Assembly (NCBI GenBank): GCA_019722365.1
Contig: JADFUC010002381.1
Span: 15,001-79,000 of the forward strand
DNA length: 64,000 nt
Source: Lithospermum erythrorhizon
Lineage: Eukaryota > Streptophyta > Magnoliopsida > Boraginales > Boraginaceae
Direction of reading: 5' to 3'
Positions 36,470 to 49,908 of this stretch are shown here, piece by piece (position 1 is the stretch's first letter; every line of letters begins with the position of its first letter). The notes below the pieces were generated by a model, which made no database searches, was not told the DNA's origin, and saw nothing but the letters and a program-made list of their open reading frames with translations. The translations under genes and the position numbers were made by a program.

Positions 36470-38500
36470 TTCTTTCACCCTTCCAATTCAATTCCCTAAG
36501 GCATACGGGGACTGATTTTGTCCTTAGCCACCTTTGTATGCAACGAAGCTTCAACGGTATCAGGTAGTAATCTTATCTAAAACATCGATAACTAGCCCAC
36601 TGGGTGATTAAATGTAGCCTCGTATAACGCGGATACGTGTATAACCAAAACATCTTTTGCAACTTTGGAAAGTATAGATACTTCTCAAATTTACCTTCCA
36701 TGCCAAATATCGTTTTGGAGTAATCAATTGCCCACAAGCTTCATTCAAATATTTATTCAATTCTCAAGTATTCTCTGCCTCATTGCCTCCATCTTCAAAT
36801 GTCTCGCATAACCTTCTTAAAAACTCAACGATCCCAAATCCATCGCAACCCAAACACGATCGATCACTCCCACTCTGATCATTACCATTCTCAACAGATT
36901 TATCACCATGTAGTTTGTATATTTTCAAAGTCATATCAAGCTTCAAACACTGCCAACACATCTTTCACTTTATCAGTCATTTCGGCAACACACAAACTCA
37001 TACACTTGTCTCAAGCAACTTATGAATTTCCAATTTATACCTAGGATCAGCACAACAAACTACATACAACAACAAATTTTGATTTTCCATTTTTCTCCAA
37101 TATTTCACAAGTTTTTCTTTCATTCGACAAGCCATTGAGGACAAGACTGAATCTTGCACTTAAGAAATATTTGAATTAATAGCAGCATGCACACCAATCA
37201 CATTCAGAAACAATTGATCGAAGGCCATATTAATTTAAACCTCGTAAACTTCCAAAGTGACTTCATACAGGGCCCCCAAGAATTTCACAAAGCTTCTAGC
37301 ATTTACAAAATCAAATCGGTTGAGACCAACTCTATGAGAAGCAGGATTTGACTGCTTATCTCATCTCGGCTTCCCACAAACATCCAAATCTCTATCATCA
37401 CAATCATCATCAACATTTGAGTTATCAATGATAACATTAAAGTACTATTTATATTGGTAATCCATCCGAGCCATCCATTCGAATACATTTTCATACTTTC
37501 GGGCCACCTCTAACATTTCATAGGCAGAGTTCCACCTAGTATCCACATCAGGTACTAGACATTTCTTACTAGTTTTTTTTGTAAATGTCTTAGCATTATC
37601 AAAGGTCGCCTTTCCTCGGTAGCTAATCGACATACCTAACGACATTTCTAATTTTCAAAATTGATTCAGCATGTTCTTTCAACCCTTCTTTTACAATCAA
37701 GTTTAGAATATGACCAACACATCTCACATGCATATGTCTATTCCCTAATATCTCATTTTTCCACTTAATATTTTTCCTCAAGAAATCAAATAAAGAGTAT
37801 CACTGAGTTAAGACATTCATCATAGCCAAAATATCTCAATCCCCAACTTAACAAACATTCCTCTATATATTTTCCAATTTGTATGTCCCTTGTGATTCTC
37901 AACAATCTTCAAGTTTATAAATCTTCTTTTTCAAATAATCATGGATCAACATAACGAAATGAGACACATATAGTTCAAGTTTTATATGTAGGTCCAACAA
38001 TCAAGGGTTAAACAAATTCCTTCCCTCAAGCTCTTCAAATGTTTTTTTCATTCTCATATATTAGCATGCAATCATTCCTTTACCGTCTCGCCTACAAGAA
38101 CAGCTGAAGTTTTTTAAGTAAGGAATTCATCAACCTCATAAACTTTCCCCTTTAACCTATCCTAAATGAGCGCCACTTCAATTATGATAATTTTAAATTT
38201 ATCAACCTTTTAATTTCTTTTAAAGAATAACATTTACTAAAGTTCTTATCACTTTAATAGTAACCATCAATTGTGTCGATTTTTATCATGTGCACTGTGA
38301 TCCTTTGCATTTGTTCATCATTATATGATTCCCTCATATTAGTTCGTTTGTTCTTCCATGACACGATAAGTTCAAGTGAATAACGAATGATTTTATTTCA
38401 GCGGTGGATTGGACCCCCAATGACTTTAAATGCTTCCAAGCAATTAAAGATTCTTCTGATCCTCATTAACTTCACCCATCTTCACTTTTATCAATGCTTC
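36470..38500 (-). pseudogene. hAT-family transposase relic (RICESLEEPER-like)
   Basis: On the minus strand, the clearest segment (about 37645-37445) has a conserved hAT core: LVPDVDTRWNSAYEMLEVA, then KYENVFEWMARMDYQY (family pattern DVxTRWNSTYxML). Near 36585-36500 a C-terminal-like piece reads PDTVEASLHTKVAKDK, resembling the hAT dimerisation end (LSPxTVEALxCTxxW). Upstream pieces to about 38500 are more eroded, and the BED zinc finger cannot be read confidently. Stops and frameshifts throughout mean no functional enzyme. Plant hAT proteins run to about 650-750 residues, so the span fits one decayed element. Confidence 0.7.
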
Positions 38501-40840
38501 ATTCGATTTTCATCGCCTACTTTACTTCTTTTTCGAGCTGAGGTCTAGTTAAAATAAAAAAATAAGTATATAAGTTACATTAATCTTAAATTAGAGTCAT
38601 GAAAATAATTGTAAATTTAAATAAAAATTATATTCTAATAGAAACATAAAATAAACAAAAATAAAGTATTTTTTCACCAACATATTCTAACGTAAAACAT
38701 AAAATAAACACAGAAGCCATTTTTCCTTCAAACATATTTTTAAACTACAAAAACAAATATGGAAAGCGGGGGAAGCATCAGAATTTAATAATTGTCAAAT
38801 ACTCAAAATTCATAAGAATAATTTATGTCTAATTAATAGAATTAACTAAATCTATGGAGTTAGATGCATCAATCTCCTTTTCATCCAATTTATAAGAAAA
38901 GTTTTGATTATTGTTGGTCATGGGTGTAAATGTAGAATTAGGTATTGACATGTATTTTGTTTGATAAATGTTAGATTGTTAGTCTAGTTTATTACGGAGT
39001 AGTATTAGTTTCTCTATTTAATTAGCATTTAGCGTTGATTTATTAAGGTTTGGAATCTTAGCTAATTTAGGACCGACCATTAGTTTCTACTTGGTTTTGG
39101 GCCGAAATTTTGACTTTAAATTAGATATAAATATTTAAAATTAGTATAATAATCTTTTTAAAAACTTAAAATTTAAATGAAAAATGAAAAATATCATATA
39201 TATAAATATTTTAAACAAAATAATATATAGTTTGTCTTTACCAAAATGGGTTTTGCCCTCGGTTCATGTTAAACCGAAACCGATAAATTTTTATCGGTAT
39301 GATTTTTTACCATTTCGTTCAAAAGATTACTTTTTTCCAACTATTTCTGTGAAAAATTCCGCTCGATTCGGACGATTTTTTTCTGCTTTTCAAATAACCT
39401 TAAAACATCCCTACTACTTGACATGCAAGTAGTCACCTTATCCACTTATTCATATACTAATTTGGACTCTGTTAATTACGTACCTTGACTAATAATTACT
39501 ACTCCGTATAATCAATTAAACTTTGTTTAATTAGTCCAGTAGTTAATCTTTGCATAAAGTTGCAATGAGTAATTGGTTGATTGATTCAGGTGGAAGGGGC
39601 CTGCAATATTACTTTAATGGGGTCTTAGATTTGAAGCATGTAAATGTTGACTGCCAAAACTTTTACTAACTTCACATGCCTACCACCTTCATTTGAACCA
39701 TGAGATGAAGACCAAACAAATTGAAACATGATTTAAATTAAAGAAACATGTCATTGTCTATAGCATGCATAAATGGGACCCAAAATATTCAGCATCTTGC
39801 TAAACTGATTTCCTGTCTCATGACTCATAGATATCTTTCCTTGATCAATCAATGTCCATGTAGTACCTGATGTTCTTCATATGCAACGACCACCACTCAC
39901 AGAACAAGCAACATGAGGCTAATATGGGATCAAATGATCTGGACTAGTAATACTCACAAATTTGATATGGTTTGAGGCTTATTTGAGCTATATGGATAGG
40001 TTCAAACACTAATAGACAATGCCAATGTGATACTGTACAATAAAGCAATACACTTCACACAAATGCAATTTATCTTGTGTTATTGAAAAAAGTTTATATT
40101 ATTCATTTATTCGTTCTCTATATTACTGAAACAAACCATTTACCATTTGTGTTTTTAAAAATGTTCATTGCCAAAGAGAAAGGGGTTCCACATAAATTCT
40201 CCCAATGAAAGAATACATACATCATGATATTGATTAATGCATGTGGTTGCTTCCAAGGATCCTAACAATAGAGATAAGCATAGAATTGTACATGAATTTG
40301 AGATGGAGAAATTTTAGTTTGGTTGATCACTTATCGAGCAGAAAGTATGATTTGTGGTGGCTCAACGAGTCGAGAGTAAACTGAACCGAGCTTCAAATTC
40401 CTTAAAATACATCAAACACCTTAATCGTGTTCAAACTATTGAAAATAATTTTAAAAACAAATTTCAACCATTTAATCATGTTCGGAATCCACCATGTTAT
40501 CAGGTTGGCCACAAACTTGGCCTCCTAATCCTCTATCCTACTTGTTAGGTAATCGAACCGAACTCCTGCATGTTTCGCTATTAACTTAAGCAGGCCATAC
40601 ACCTCACCAGAATCGGGATGTCTAACCCCGCAGCCGACGCTGGGCCGATCCGAAGCCAGTGGTAGCAATTAGTGAAATAAAACGCACCTGGCCACCGAGA
40701 CATACCCCCCGTAATTTACCTCTTCCGTGAATGCCAAGTAGCGGCCAGAATGGCGCCCACGACGCGAATGATCATTTTTCTAGGTAATGCCCATATATTT
40801 CATAGCCCATACTTAGTGTTGGGACCACCTCTAGAGAAAT
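38501..40840. other. Intergenic, no gene seen
   Basis: AT-rich with scattered short frames. A GC-richer island at about 40540-40790 is coding-like in composition, but I see no recognisable domain in either strand. It could be a fragment of another retroelement. Confidence 0.35.
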
Positions 40841-41400
40841 TGACAAAATAAAGATCCATTCGACGTTTCTTTTAAAATCTAAGCACTCTTTAATTTCTTT
40901 AAAATTCAGACCTACGTGAACTGGCCTAAACTACCTGTAAAAACCTAGCATTATTTTCCTTCATCTTCAACCTACACCTGGCCCCCACCCCCCACCCTCA
41001 CACCACTACTCCCACACCACACTACTCTTCTCCCTTCCCCTACCCCATTAATCCCACTACCCCTCCCTCCCCCACCATCAGCTCTTCCCTCTCTACTAAT
41101 CGCGCCTTCCCTCCCTCAAAATCGCTGGATTCCCCACCCCCACCCCAGCCGTGATTGGGAGCAGGAGTGGGCAAATGATTTTGGGGGGAGGCATTAGATT
41201 AGTAATGTATAAAGACGAAGGGGAATGAGTAGTCAGGGAAACGAGGCTGGCATGTAGGGTAAATAAGCATGGGCTGAAAAAGGAAAATGGTGCTTACGGA
41301 TAATGAAATTTATACTAAGTGAAAGTTAAGTATTTATGAAAGAAATTAGTGATATTAGATTTTAAAGATTTGGTCACCATGAACTCGCCAAACATTATAA
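40841..41400. other. C-rich segment, possible decayed TIR element
   Basis: It contains a C-rich tract (about 40975-41150). Weak inverted similarity exists between about 40865-40960 and 41280-41370 (TTTAAAATCTAA and AATTTCTTT blocks against the complements AAAGAAATTAG and TTAGATTTTAAA). This resembles the MULE-type element at 34428-35610, which also has a C-rich interior, but no clear target duplication was found. Confidence 0.3.
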
Positions 41401-44400
41401 AGCAACTCGATTAATCATATATTATTTTCAAATCATTAAATCTCTAAACGTATGAAAATTCATTTGTTTTTTCGAGAGAAACCTTTATTGGCAACACTAA
41501 TCCAATTATCGATACTAAATCATAATCACATGGTTATATTGTTAAGTTTATTTTTATTACTCCATTATTCCTTATTCTACACCACAAAAAAATGTTACTA
41601 TTATCTAAAATTAAAAACCCTCCTTATAGTTTTGGGGCTGTTATACATACACCAAAAACAAGAAATGAAAGGGTAAAATTACTGAAATACCCCCAAAGAA
41701 ATACGTCCCATGTTTGTTAAGCACATAAATTATCTACATGTTTGTTAATAAACTAGCTTAATTAATTAATGATCAGAAAACAAACAAACACAAAGGATAA
41801 AGGTTTAAACGAACAAACATACAACTTTGCTCGCTACTTTCCTTCCTGGTTAAACATGGAAAGAACTTCCGCTTTCTTTACTTACAAACATCAAATAAAT
41901 CATAGCTTCATCAAACAATTTAATTTTGTAAATGAATTTAACTTCATGGTATTATACTATGAAACAAAATTTACGCTTTTATTGAGATAAAAGTCAAAGG
42001 TTGTTATATTAGTTTATTATTACTACTACTACTATTATAATTATTAATTACTCAATTTTAATAAATATAGAATTTATATTATTAGGATTCATTTTAAAGA
42101 GAACTTATCATTTTCAAACCGAACTCGATGAGCTCAGATGTAAACATTTCTTTCCATTCGCTGTTTGTTAGTAAATAATGTCAATGATTATTTTTCTTGA
42201 AACACATGATTTATTATTTTATAGAACATGCTATTAATTAGGTTGTTTCAAACTCTATCCCGGTTTTTATGGAAAAGAAGTATCAAGAATCAGAGTAAGA
42301 GCCCATCATCTCTTACTACACACACTGACATATTCTATTTAACGCCTATTTTCACTTTTCGCCATTACCTCTTAACCACAGACTTTAACAATATTATTCA
42401 TTAACCCTACCCAAAACACGCATTATTGAAGGCTTTTTCAGGATCATTTGACTATTAAAGTGATTATAAAAAATGAAAATTTATAAAATTGTCTTGAAAA
42501 GAAATGAATATTTCAAATCAGCGTTAGCAGAAATAAATAAGAAGATAACTAGTTAATGAAGAAGTTAAAAATTAAAATAATAGACATTAAATAGAAATGT
42601 AACATGAAGTGTCGCACGAAACAGAATGACGATCTCGAGCTTTACATAAAATCACAATATAAATAACGATTTAAAAATTACCGTTTGTTTGTTCGTTTAG
42701 GTTATAAAACCTACAAATAGCCGTGAGAACTACAAGGAATTATGTGATAAAATTAAATAAATTACACTATATTATATTATTATACTATCAAATTAAATTA
42801 GTTAATACTATATCATATTATTATACTACTAAATTACATCACATTATGGCTCACATCCTCTACATAATGATAACATATATGATTGTTAATTTATCCATCT
42901 CAAGAAGTTAGATTTATTGTCAGAGGAAACCCAATTTATCGATTACTAGACAATCATTCCATTTAATTATACACCAAATAATTTCAAGCAGGAAACTGTG
43001 AAGATCAATTTTCCCAAGATATTTGAGTAATTTAGTAAATCCGTAAGACAGTTTAGTATACAAGAACTTTATCCTTTGAAGATAAAAAATACTAGTATTA
43101 AGAACATTAAAAAATTCATCATATTCAAAACACTAATTAACATAATTAAGAAATATTAATAATGCACTGTACACTAATTTCGGGGAATCATGATAATTTC
43201 TACAATAAACACTTTAAATCTGGTGATAATTTACTGTTAGACTCGATTGAACAAAAATGGATACAATGGAGAAGTCCAATATTTGCCTACAATTTGAGAA
43301 AAACAATTTAGAAATAAAATTGAACATAATTGAGAAATATTAACAAATAATTAGAGAAATATTAACACCAATTTGACAATTAACCATCTTCAATTAATAA
43401 TTTAATATTAATTTAACACTGTATAACATTTAAGACATAATCTCAATTCAATATGAAAAAAGTTAATATCACAATAATTTCAAATATTTGGAAGACACAA
43501 TCGCTATCATCAATTTCAAAAATCAATTTTGGAATTAAGAATAATTTGACAATTAATATTATAATTGGCAATTGAACCTAAGAAATAATTTTGCTTGTTG
43601 TCTAATAATCATTTAATTTGCTTGTTTAATAATAATCATATCGAATCTCTGCTTGTTTACTAACAACCATGACTCAATTCGCCAGGCACCAACAATCACT
43701 GGATTAATTCACATAATAATAATCTAATTAGAAATTCAAGCATTATAATTTAATTTAGTCAAATAATTTAAAGAATATTAATAAATTAAAATGCACTTAA
43801 GAAATATTAACAACAAAATTAACAAAATAGCGCCATTGGGAGAAATGAAGTTAAGCTAATTATGAGCATACTCTCGCTGAAACAAGCCAATTAGCTACGT
43901 ATTTTGTTCTCTGCAAGCAAATCTCTTTTTCTATTCTTGTTTTCTTTAAATAAGAAATGCATTTGTTAATTGGCAGAAATACAAATGACCTAATTTTTTT
44001 CTCGCCATTGTGTAGTCAACTCAAGTCGCAATCAAATCGCGTAACAATAATTTTGAATTTTATAATCCTCTAACTTTAATTATTTTCATTAATGAAAATC
44101 AAGAAGATCAATTTTTTCTGAATATAAGCTGTAGAAATTTTAATAATCCGTTGTTTGGACCAGAAGAATCAAAGAAAGCCATGCTGGGGAATTCACATCC
44201 AGCTTTGAGAAAGTGGGATGAATTTATCAATTTCAGTGCGATCAAACCTGCCTTTGGGCCGCACTTTGATCGGGGCAGCTTTGTCCGCCAAATGTACATT
44301 TGTTTGAGGTTGTTTGGGATGGACTCCATTTATATCAGATCTTATTCTAAAATTGTTAACTGCTGATGATATCAGATAATTGTCAAATTTTAATTGTAGC

Positions 44401-45180
44401 TACACGATCGACGGTCATCCTATCCTCCAAGCAAGATCAGATAAAATGGCCGAATGCCTACCTGCCATGAAATCAATATGTAGAAAAATCAACTTATTCA
44501 ACGACATTTCAGACAACCACCTACGCTGTAGATATCGCTTCACGGAGCAACGTGTTTTAGCCATTCTCAATATTATTTAATTTATTTTACAGAATTAATT
44601 ATTTAATTCTTCTGTAATTAATTATTTAATTCATTATTATGTACTATTTATTTATTTTATTTTTAAGTGTAATTAATAATTTAATCACACTTATATAATT
44701 AATTTAATTCATTTTTATTTAATTAATTATTTAATTAATTTACTTATGTACTATCATTTAATTCATTTTTATGTACTCACCTATAACAATTCATTTCATG
44801 TAATTAATTTGGTAATAATTCATTTTATGTAAATTAATCAAAACTATCTTTAGCTTTTAATTAATTTCTTAATATTAAATTATTTAATTCATTTTTATAA
44901 GAATGTTATGCTGAAAACAACAATAACGAATGGTAATTTTTAAAGAATAAACGAATAACCTGTATATTTATTTTCTTACGAACACGAACTTAATTAACAA
45001 TGACATGTGAAGATCAAATCAATTCGCTATTTGTTAAGAAGAAATTCGATTGTTTTTATAAACACAAAAAGATTTTCTACTGTCAGAGTTTAAGCAACTG
45101 CCATTTGTTATAAGTACCACACAATTCATCGTTTTCATATATGAATTGCCACAATTCTCTTGCTTTTTATTTTAAATATC
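41401..45180. other. AT-rich intergenic DNA, no gene seen
   Basis: About 3.8 kb of very AT-rich sequence. Two adjacent short frames at about 44100-44580 have more normal composition but no recognisable protein. The stretch from about 44580 to 44900 is low-complexity, with recurring TTAATTATTTAATT motifs. No RNA gene was recognised. Confidence 0.45.
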
Positions 45181-45433
45181 GAATAATTACCAAGTAAAAG
45201 ATAAAATAAGTCATTTTACAATTCGCAGCCACTGCAGGTGTGTATAGGGAAGCCCGAGTTGTACCCATCACATGATGATTGATGACAAGAACAAAGACCG
45301 AAACAAGTTGTGACTTTGGTGCCAACAAAATCAAATTATCTTGTCATCACAGGGACGGCGCTGCCTTTTTATTACTATCCCAAATCAATTGTCCAAGTAC
45401 AATTGTCTAAGTACAACTCCTACTTGCACACCA

Positions 45434-48400
45434 ATGGCATCAAATAATATTATCATTCCCTTTTTCTTGATCTCACTCACCATTTTTCAATCAAACCACC
45501 TTGTTTTTTGTCATCAAGAATCAGGAGAGTGGCATTGTGATGAAGACTCAGAAACCAAACTCACTGCTGACTTCAGACCTGGAATTGTTACTGTTGATGG
45601 ACATGCTGATGATTGGGAAGATATAAATGGGTTTGACTTTTCTTTGCTTCCAGCACTTGATCCAGATCAAGAACATGAATATAAAGCTGGAAAAATGACT
45701 ATTAAGGTACCCTTTTGTGGACTTTTTAAATTTTGAACTCGAATATATTTGTGTGTGTTAGCATAATGATTGGTGAAAATATATTGAAGGATATTATAGT
45801 TTCGATTATAAGTTACGTGTAACAATTAAGATTACGAAGTTTGTTAATTTTGATCATTGATAAAATAAATTGGATTGCAAAGCTGGAATAATGACTATTA
45901 AGGTACCTTTTTGTCTTTAATGACTAGTGGATTTTGATTGTTGGACTTTTAAATTTCGAACTCGAATATTTTTGTGTATGTTAGTATAATGATTGGTTAC
46001 AAGAATATTGAAGGATGTTATAGTTTTGATTCAAATCTAAGTTATGTGTGAGAATTTAGATTACGAAGTTTGTTACATAATTTTGATCATTGATAAGATA
46101 AATTGGATGATGTTTTTGAAATGGAGGTAGTATTGCAAAGCTGGATTAATGACTATTAAGGTACCATTTAGTGTTCTTCATCATTCAAAGTGGGTATTGG
46201 ATTTAGATTGTTGATTTTTTGGATTTTGAACTAGAATATATTGTATATGTTGCTTAGTATTTGGTGAAAAATGTATCAAAAAAGATAGTATGTTAAAGAA
46301 GTTATATAAAAGATACCGTTTTTCACATATTTTATTAGTTACATGATAATTTTCATTAGAATCAAATTGTAAGTGTCAATTAAGATAATAAAGTTTGTTA
46401 ATTTTGACCATTAAAAACCGAAATAGATAGGGATGGAGGTAGTATTTGGTGAAAAATGTATCAAAAAGATTGTATGTTAGCGTATTTTACTAGTGACATG
46501 ATAATTTTGATTCAAATGTAAGTTATTTGGGTCAATTAAGATTTTGAAGTTTGTTACTTTTGACTAATGGAAACTAAGGTGGAGGATATTTTTGGAATGG
46601 AGGTAGTATTATTTTTTTTTAGAAAAAGTTTTGATTTTTATATTTTTGGAACTTTTTAGGCGTTGCACGATGGGAGGGATGTGTACTTCATGTTGAAAGT
46701 GGATGGAGATTATGTCTACTCAGATGGGTGAGGATTGAATTCTTGATTTGAATCCTCAAAAAATACTTATATTTAAGCATTCTATGTTTGTTATCTGATT
46801 TAAAACACTTGGTACACATATTTATTTTCGAACTAAGTGTGTTTTATGAGTTGACGGCATACTGTTCCGTAAGTGATGTTATTTGAGTTACATCTTGGAT
46901 GAGAAAGAACGAGTTAATAAGTGATTAATTCATTTCGTTCACTGTCTTCCGTGGAGAATTAGCTAATACGTAGTATATGAAGTTATAAGAGCAGGACTGG
47001 TCATCTCTATATGAATATAATGCTTGATGATAGGATATTATCGTTTTGTAGCTTTAAGAAGAGAAGATGTTCACATCGTTACTTATATGAGATGTAGGTA
47101 AAGTAAGATTTTGGCATGAAGGGAAATTTTCAAAATCGGCAAATGTATACCTTTATATAAATTGGAAGTTCAGCAAAGTAATCTATATAAGTGGAGATGT
47201 TGAACAGTTGTCAAACTAGATACATTTCCCGTATGTTGTTTTACATTTGACCTGACCCTTATGGTGAAGTCATTGTCTCATTTCAAGTAGAAGGAATGAA
47301 CCCTTTGGCTTATTCCATTGAGTGTATATCTTGGTAACGTGTGAGATGCCTATATTTTCCCTTATGTCATGAGCCTTGATCTAGAAGAGTTGTGCTGATG
47401 GACCAAATTACAAATTGGTTTTGACTTATTTGAGTATTCCAAATTATGCAGAAATGATAACAAGTGTCCATCAGTAGCATTAATGTTCCAAGTTGGTGAT
47501 AGTGCAACATACCACAATGTAAGTTATTAAGTTACATTATAGCTTGTCTGAACATTTTATCGTAAGGCATAATTTGGGACTGCTTTAACTCTGAAATTGT
47601 CCTCCTTTTTACTCCACGTTCTGGCCTAAAGTACGTTTTAACTTTTTTTTTATCAAGATGGGAGGGTGTAAAGAGTCTCCTGGAACATGTAACAACAAAA
47701 CATGCCGGGGCTATGAAGTTGATATTATGCACTTCTCTGTTGGATCTGCTATTCCTGGCAGAATTTATGGGGCAAATCCTGTGGACAACAGAGATGGTAA
47801 TGGAGGCGACAGGTATGCTAAGTGTCCTTTGCTTCATGTTTCATCCCGGTTCCGACAGCTTTTTATTATTGTTTCTTATCATGTCATATTACTTGCCTGA
47901 ACAGATATGGGCATCTGCTTGACATGTATGCTTGGAATCCACATTGCAGAAACCTAGATGGCATTAGTCCTGCAGGTAACTATGAATTAAAAGTTATTCG
48001 TTCTTTCCTCCTTGGGCTGACTTATGGACTTGTTATGGTATTCGATTAACTATGAATATTAATGCAACAGTAAAAGTGGCTTTACTGGAACCAGATCACG
48101 TCCTGATACCCTCATAGTTATAGCTTACTCAAAAATCAAAATCATATAGAGGTTCCTCAAACTTTTGCAAGCTTGTGAGACTTACATGTTCATGAGAATT
48201 TTATCACTATCAGGAAATGACTCCACTGCACAAAATAACTGGAAAGGTGCATGGTGGCACAGCAGTTTCGGTGTCCATTCAGGTACTCTTTCTTCTAGAA
48301 TGTGTTGTCATATGCACCAATATCTGTTCTTTTTTAGAGCTGAGCTTTCGCCTGTAGATGCTAGCTAGTTCTCAGTGAAATTTAGTATATCATAAGATAT

Positions 48401-49109
48401 ATGGGATGAAGAACAATAATTTCGTATATTCAACTCAGCTAATAGAATCTACTCCTTTTCGCTAAGCTGATAGCTACTAGCTGCTACTCGTTTCTCATTG
48501 CTAAGCTATCTCGACATGCAGGTTATATCCGGGAGGACAGTCCTTATGGATCGTCTGGACAGAAGGGAACATACTACTTCGAGTTCTCTAGGCCGTTGAG
48601 AACTATGGATCAACTTCAGCAGGTCCGTATTTTCTTGTATCTAAAACATGGCAATCTTCCACTTTTAATGTATGAAACATAATAAGAACACAAAACTCCT
48701 TAAAATACTTCACTTCTTATCAGTGAGCATCATGACCAATTAACTTGATCTTCTCTCTACTTTTTATGTGCGACCAATATATTGCATGGATTGATGATTC
48801 TTACTATTGTTATAGGACATACAATTTACTGTTGGTCAACCGAGCAAGTTTGCAGCGGCATTTTGGTATCCTGTTGATGGAAATCCATGGCATGGGTCAG
48901 GCCACTATTCTATCAACTGTAACTGGGTAGCTTTAGACGTCTCTTCTGCGTCTTTAACACCAGTTAAATTAGCATCCGGGAACTCATGGAATGCTTCCGG
49001 CGCCTTTGCCCTGCTCTTATCTATCATCTCTCTGAGTGTATCTATATTCGTTGGTTATTTAGTCTCTAGAAAATCTGGTGTCCACTTCACCCCGATGGAT
49101 AGTCTTTAA
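45434..49109 (+). CDS. Secretory/membrane protein with EB_dh-like (cytochrome c-552/DMSO reductase-like) haem-binding domain
   Basis: Eight coding exons with GT-AG introns give an unbroken 365-aa protein: 45434-45706, 46660-46727, 47452-47518, 47658-47812, 47905-47975, 48214-48282, 48522-48622, 48816-49109. An N-terminal hydrophobic stretch (residues 7-26, IIPFFLISLTIF) looks like a signal peptide. The middle carries VTVDGHADDWEDI, HDGRDVYFMLKVDGDYVYSD, DIMHFSVGSAIPGRIYG, WWHSSFGVHSGYIRED and GTYYFEFSRPL, the beta-sandwich layout of ethylbenzene-dehydrogenase-like haem-binding domains. Residues about 330-351 form a membrane segment (FALLLSIISLSVSIFVGYLV) followed by a short basic tail, so the protein is probably type I, with its domain in the ER lumen or apoplast. 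The function of plant members is not established. An upstream in-frame TTG was rejected in favour of the ATG at 45434. Exons 4-8 are duplicated just downstream. Confidence 0.85.
45681..46160 (+). repeat. Serial duplication of the exon 1 end and its splice donor inside intron 1
   Basis: The end of exon 1 (GCTGGAAAAATGACTATTAAG then GTACC) recurs twice inside intron 1: at 45877-45902 (GCAAAGCTGGAATAATGACT...ATTAAG, GTACC) and at 46135-46160 (GCAAAGCTGGATTAATGACT...ATTAAG, GTACC). Intron sequence after the copies is also repeated (GAACTCGAATAT, GATTACGAAGTTTGTTA, TGATCATTGATAA), so whole 196-258 bp units were duplicated. Each copy keeps an in-frame KAGxMTIK sense and a GTACC donor. Confidence 0.8.
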
Positions 49110-49906
49110 AACTCCTTTTTTGCGACTCATTTGATGATTGTTCACGTTATAAATGTTCTTGCTCTATTGAGTGCAATTAATAGCTTTTTGAGTTATTTGT
49201 TTTCTTGGTTCTTTCTCATGGCTTTAGAATGAAATGTTGGACATGGGAAACTTTGGTGTCTCTGTGTTCTCATTTCCACAGCAGCCACTTGTATCTCAAT
49301 TTTTTCAAGGACTGGCCAACTGGGTAGGTTCTGGACCGGTTTCTGTACAATCTCTCCCTACTTAAGAGGGAGCAATTGTAAAACTTCAAGATTTCAAAAT
49401 TTGTATGGTAAACAATTATGTGATGTTTCACTTAAGTATTAATATATTTTATCTATAAAAAAAAAAAAAGAGGGTCCTAGTTTCTCCACTGCTTGTAACG
49501 AATTCGAGGCGAGGTTTGCTTGCTTTTAATATATCGAGGGCATCTCGCTCATTATCTACAATCGACATATATTTGCCATTTATTAGTCTATTTTGGTTAC
49601 ATGATTCTTTGGTTATTGCTCATATTGAGCAATGGAAAATGATATTAATGTAATGATAAATCATTGCATATGGAACCAACCCAGTCTTCTTTGCCAAGTT
49701 GGTATATGTCTTGATGAGAAAGGTCTCATGCAATTGCTTTTGTGTTAAACTAGCCTTGGTCTTATCAATATCAGGCTGGGGTCCAAAGATATTGATAGAG
49801 TTAATTCAATGGGGGTAGTTGGGGACTGGGGTATTCATAGTGTTGCATTGACTTTTGTGGTGAAATTTTGACATATGTGATGTTTATGATAAGATATCAT
49901 TAATTA
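47658..49906 (+). repeat. Tandem duplication, unit 1 (exons 4-8 of the EB_dh-like gene plus 3' flank)
   Basis: Matches 49909-52150 in the same orientation. The unit starts exactly at the first base of exon 4 and ends at TATCATTAATTA, which also ends unit 2. Two bases (GC) separate the units. Confidence 0.92.
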
Positions 49907-49908
49907 GC
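49110..49908. other. 3' flank of the EB_dh-like gene
   Basis: 3'UTR and downstream sequence ahead of the tandem copy. An A-rich tract lies near 49460. No other gene is seen. It aligns with 51376-52150, but with many more small indels than the gene body. Confidence 0.6.

Noticed and set aside
44108..44580. Pair of neighbouring short frames with near-normal base composition in AT-rich DNA
   Set aside because: No domain, splice structure or homology that I recognise, and frames on opposite strands overlap. Not enough to call a gene.
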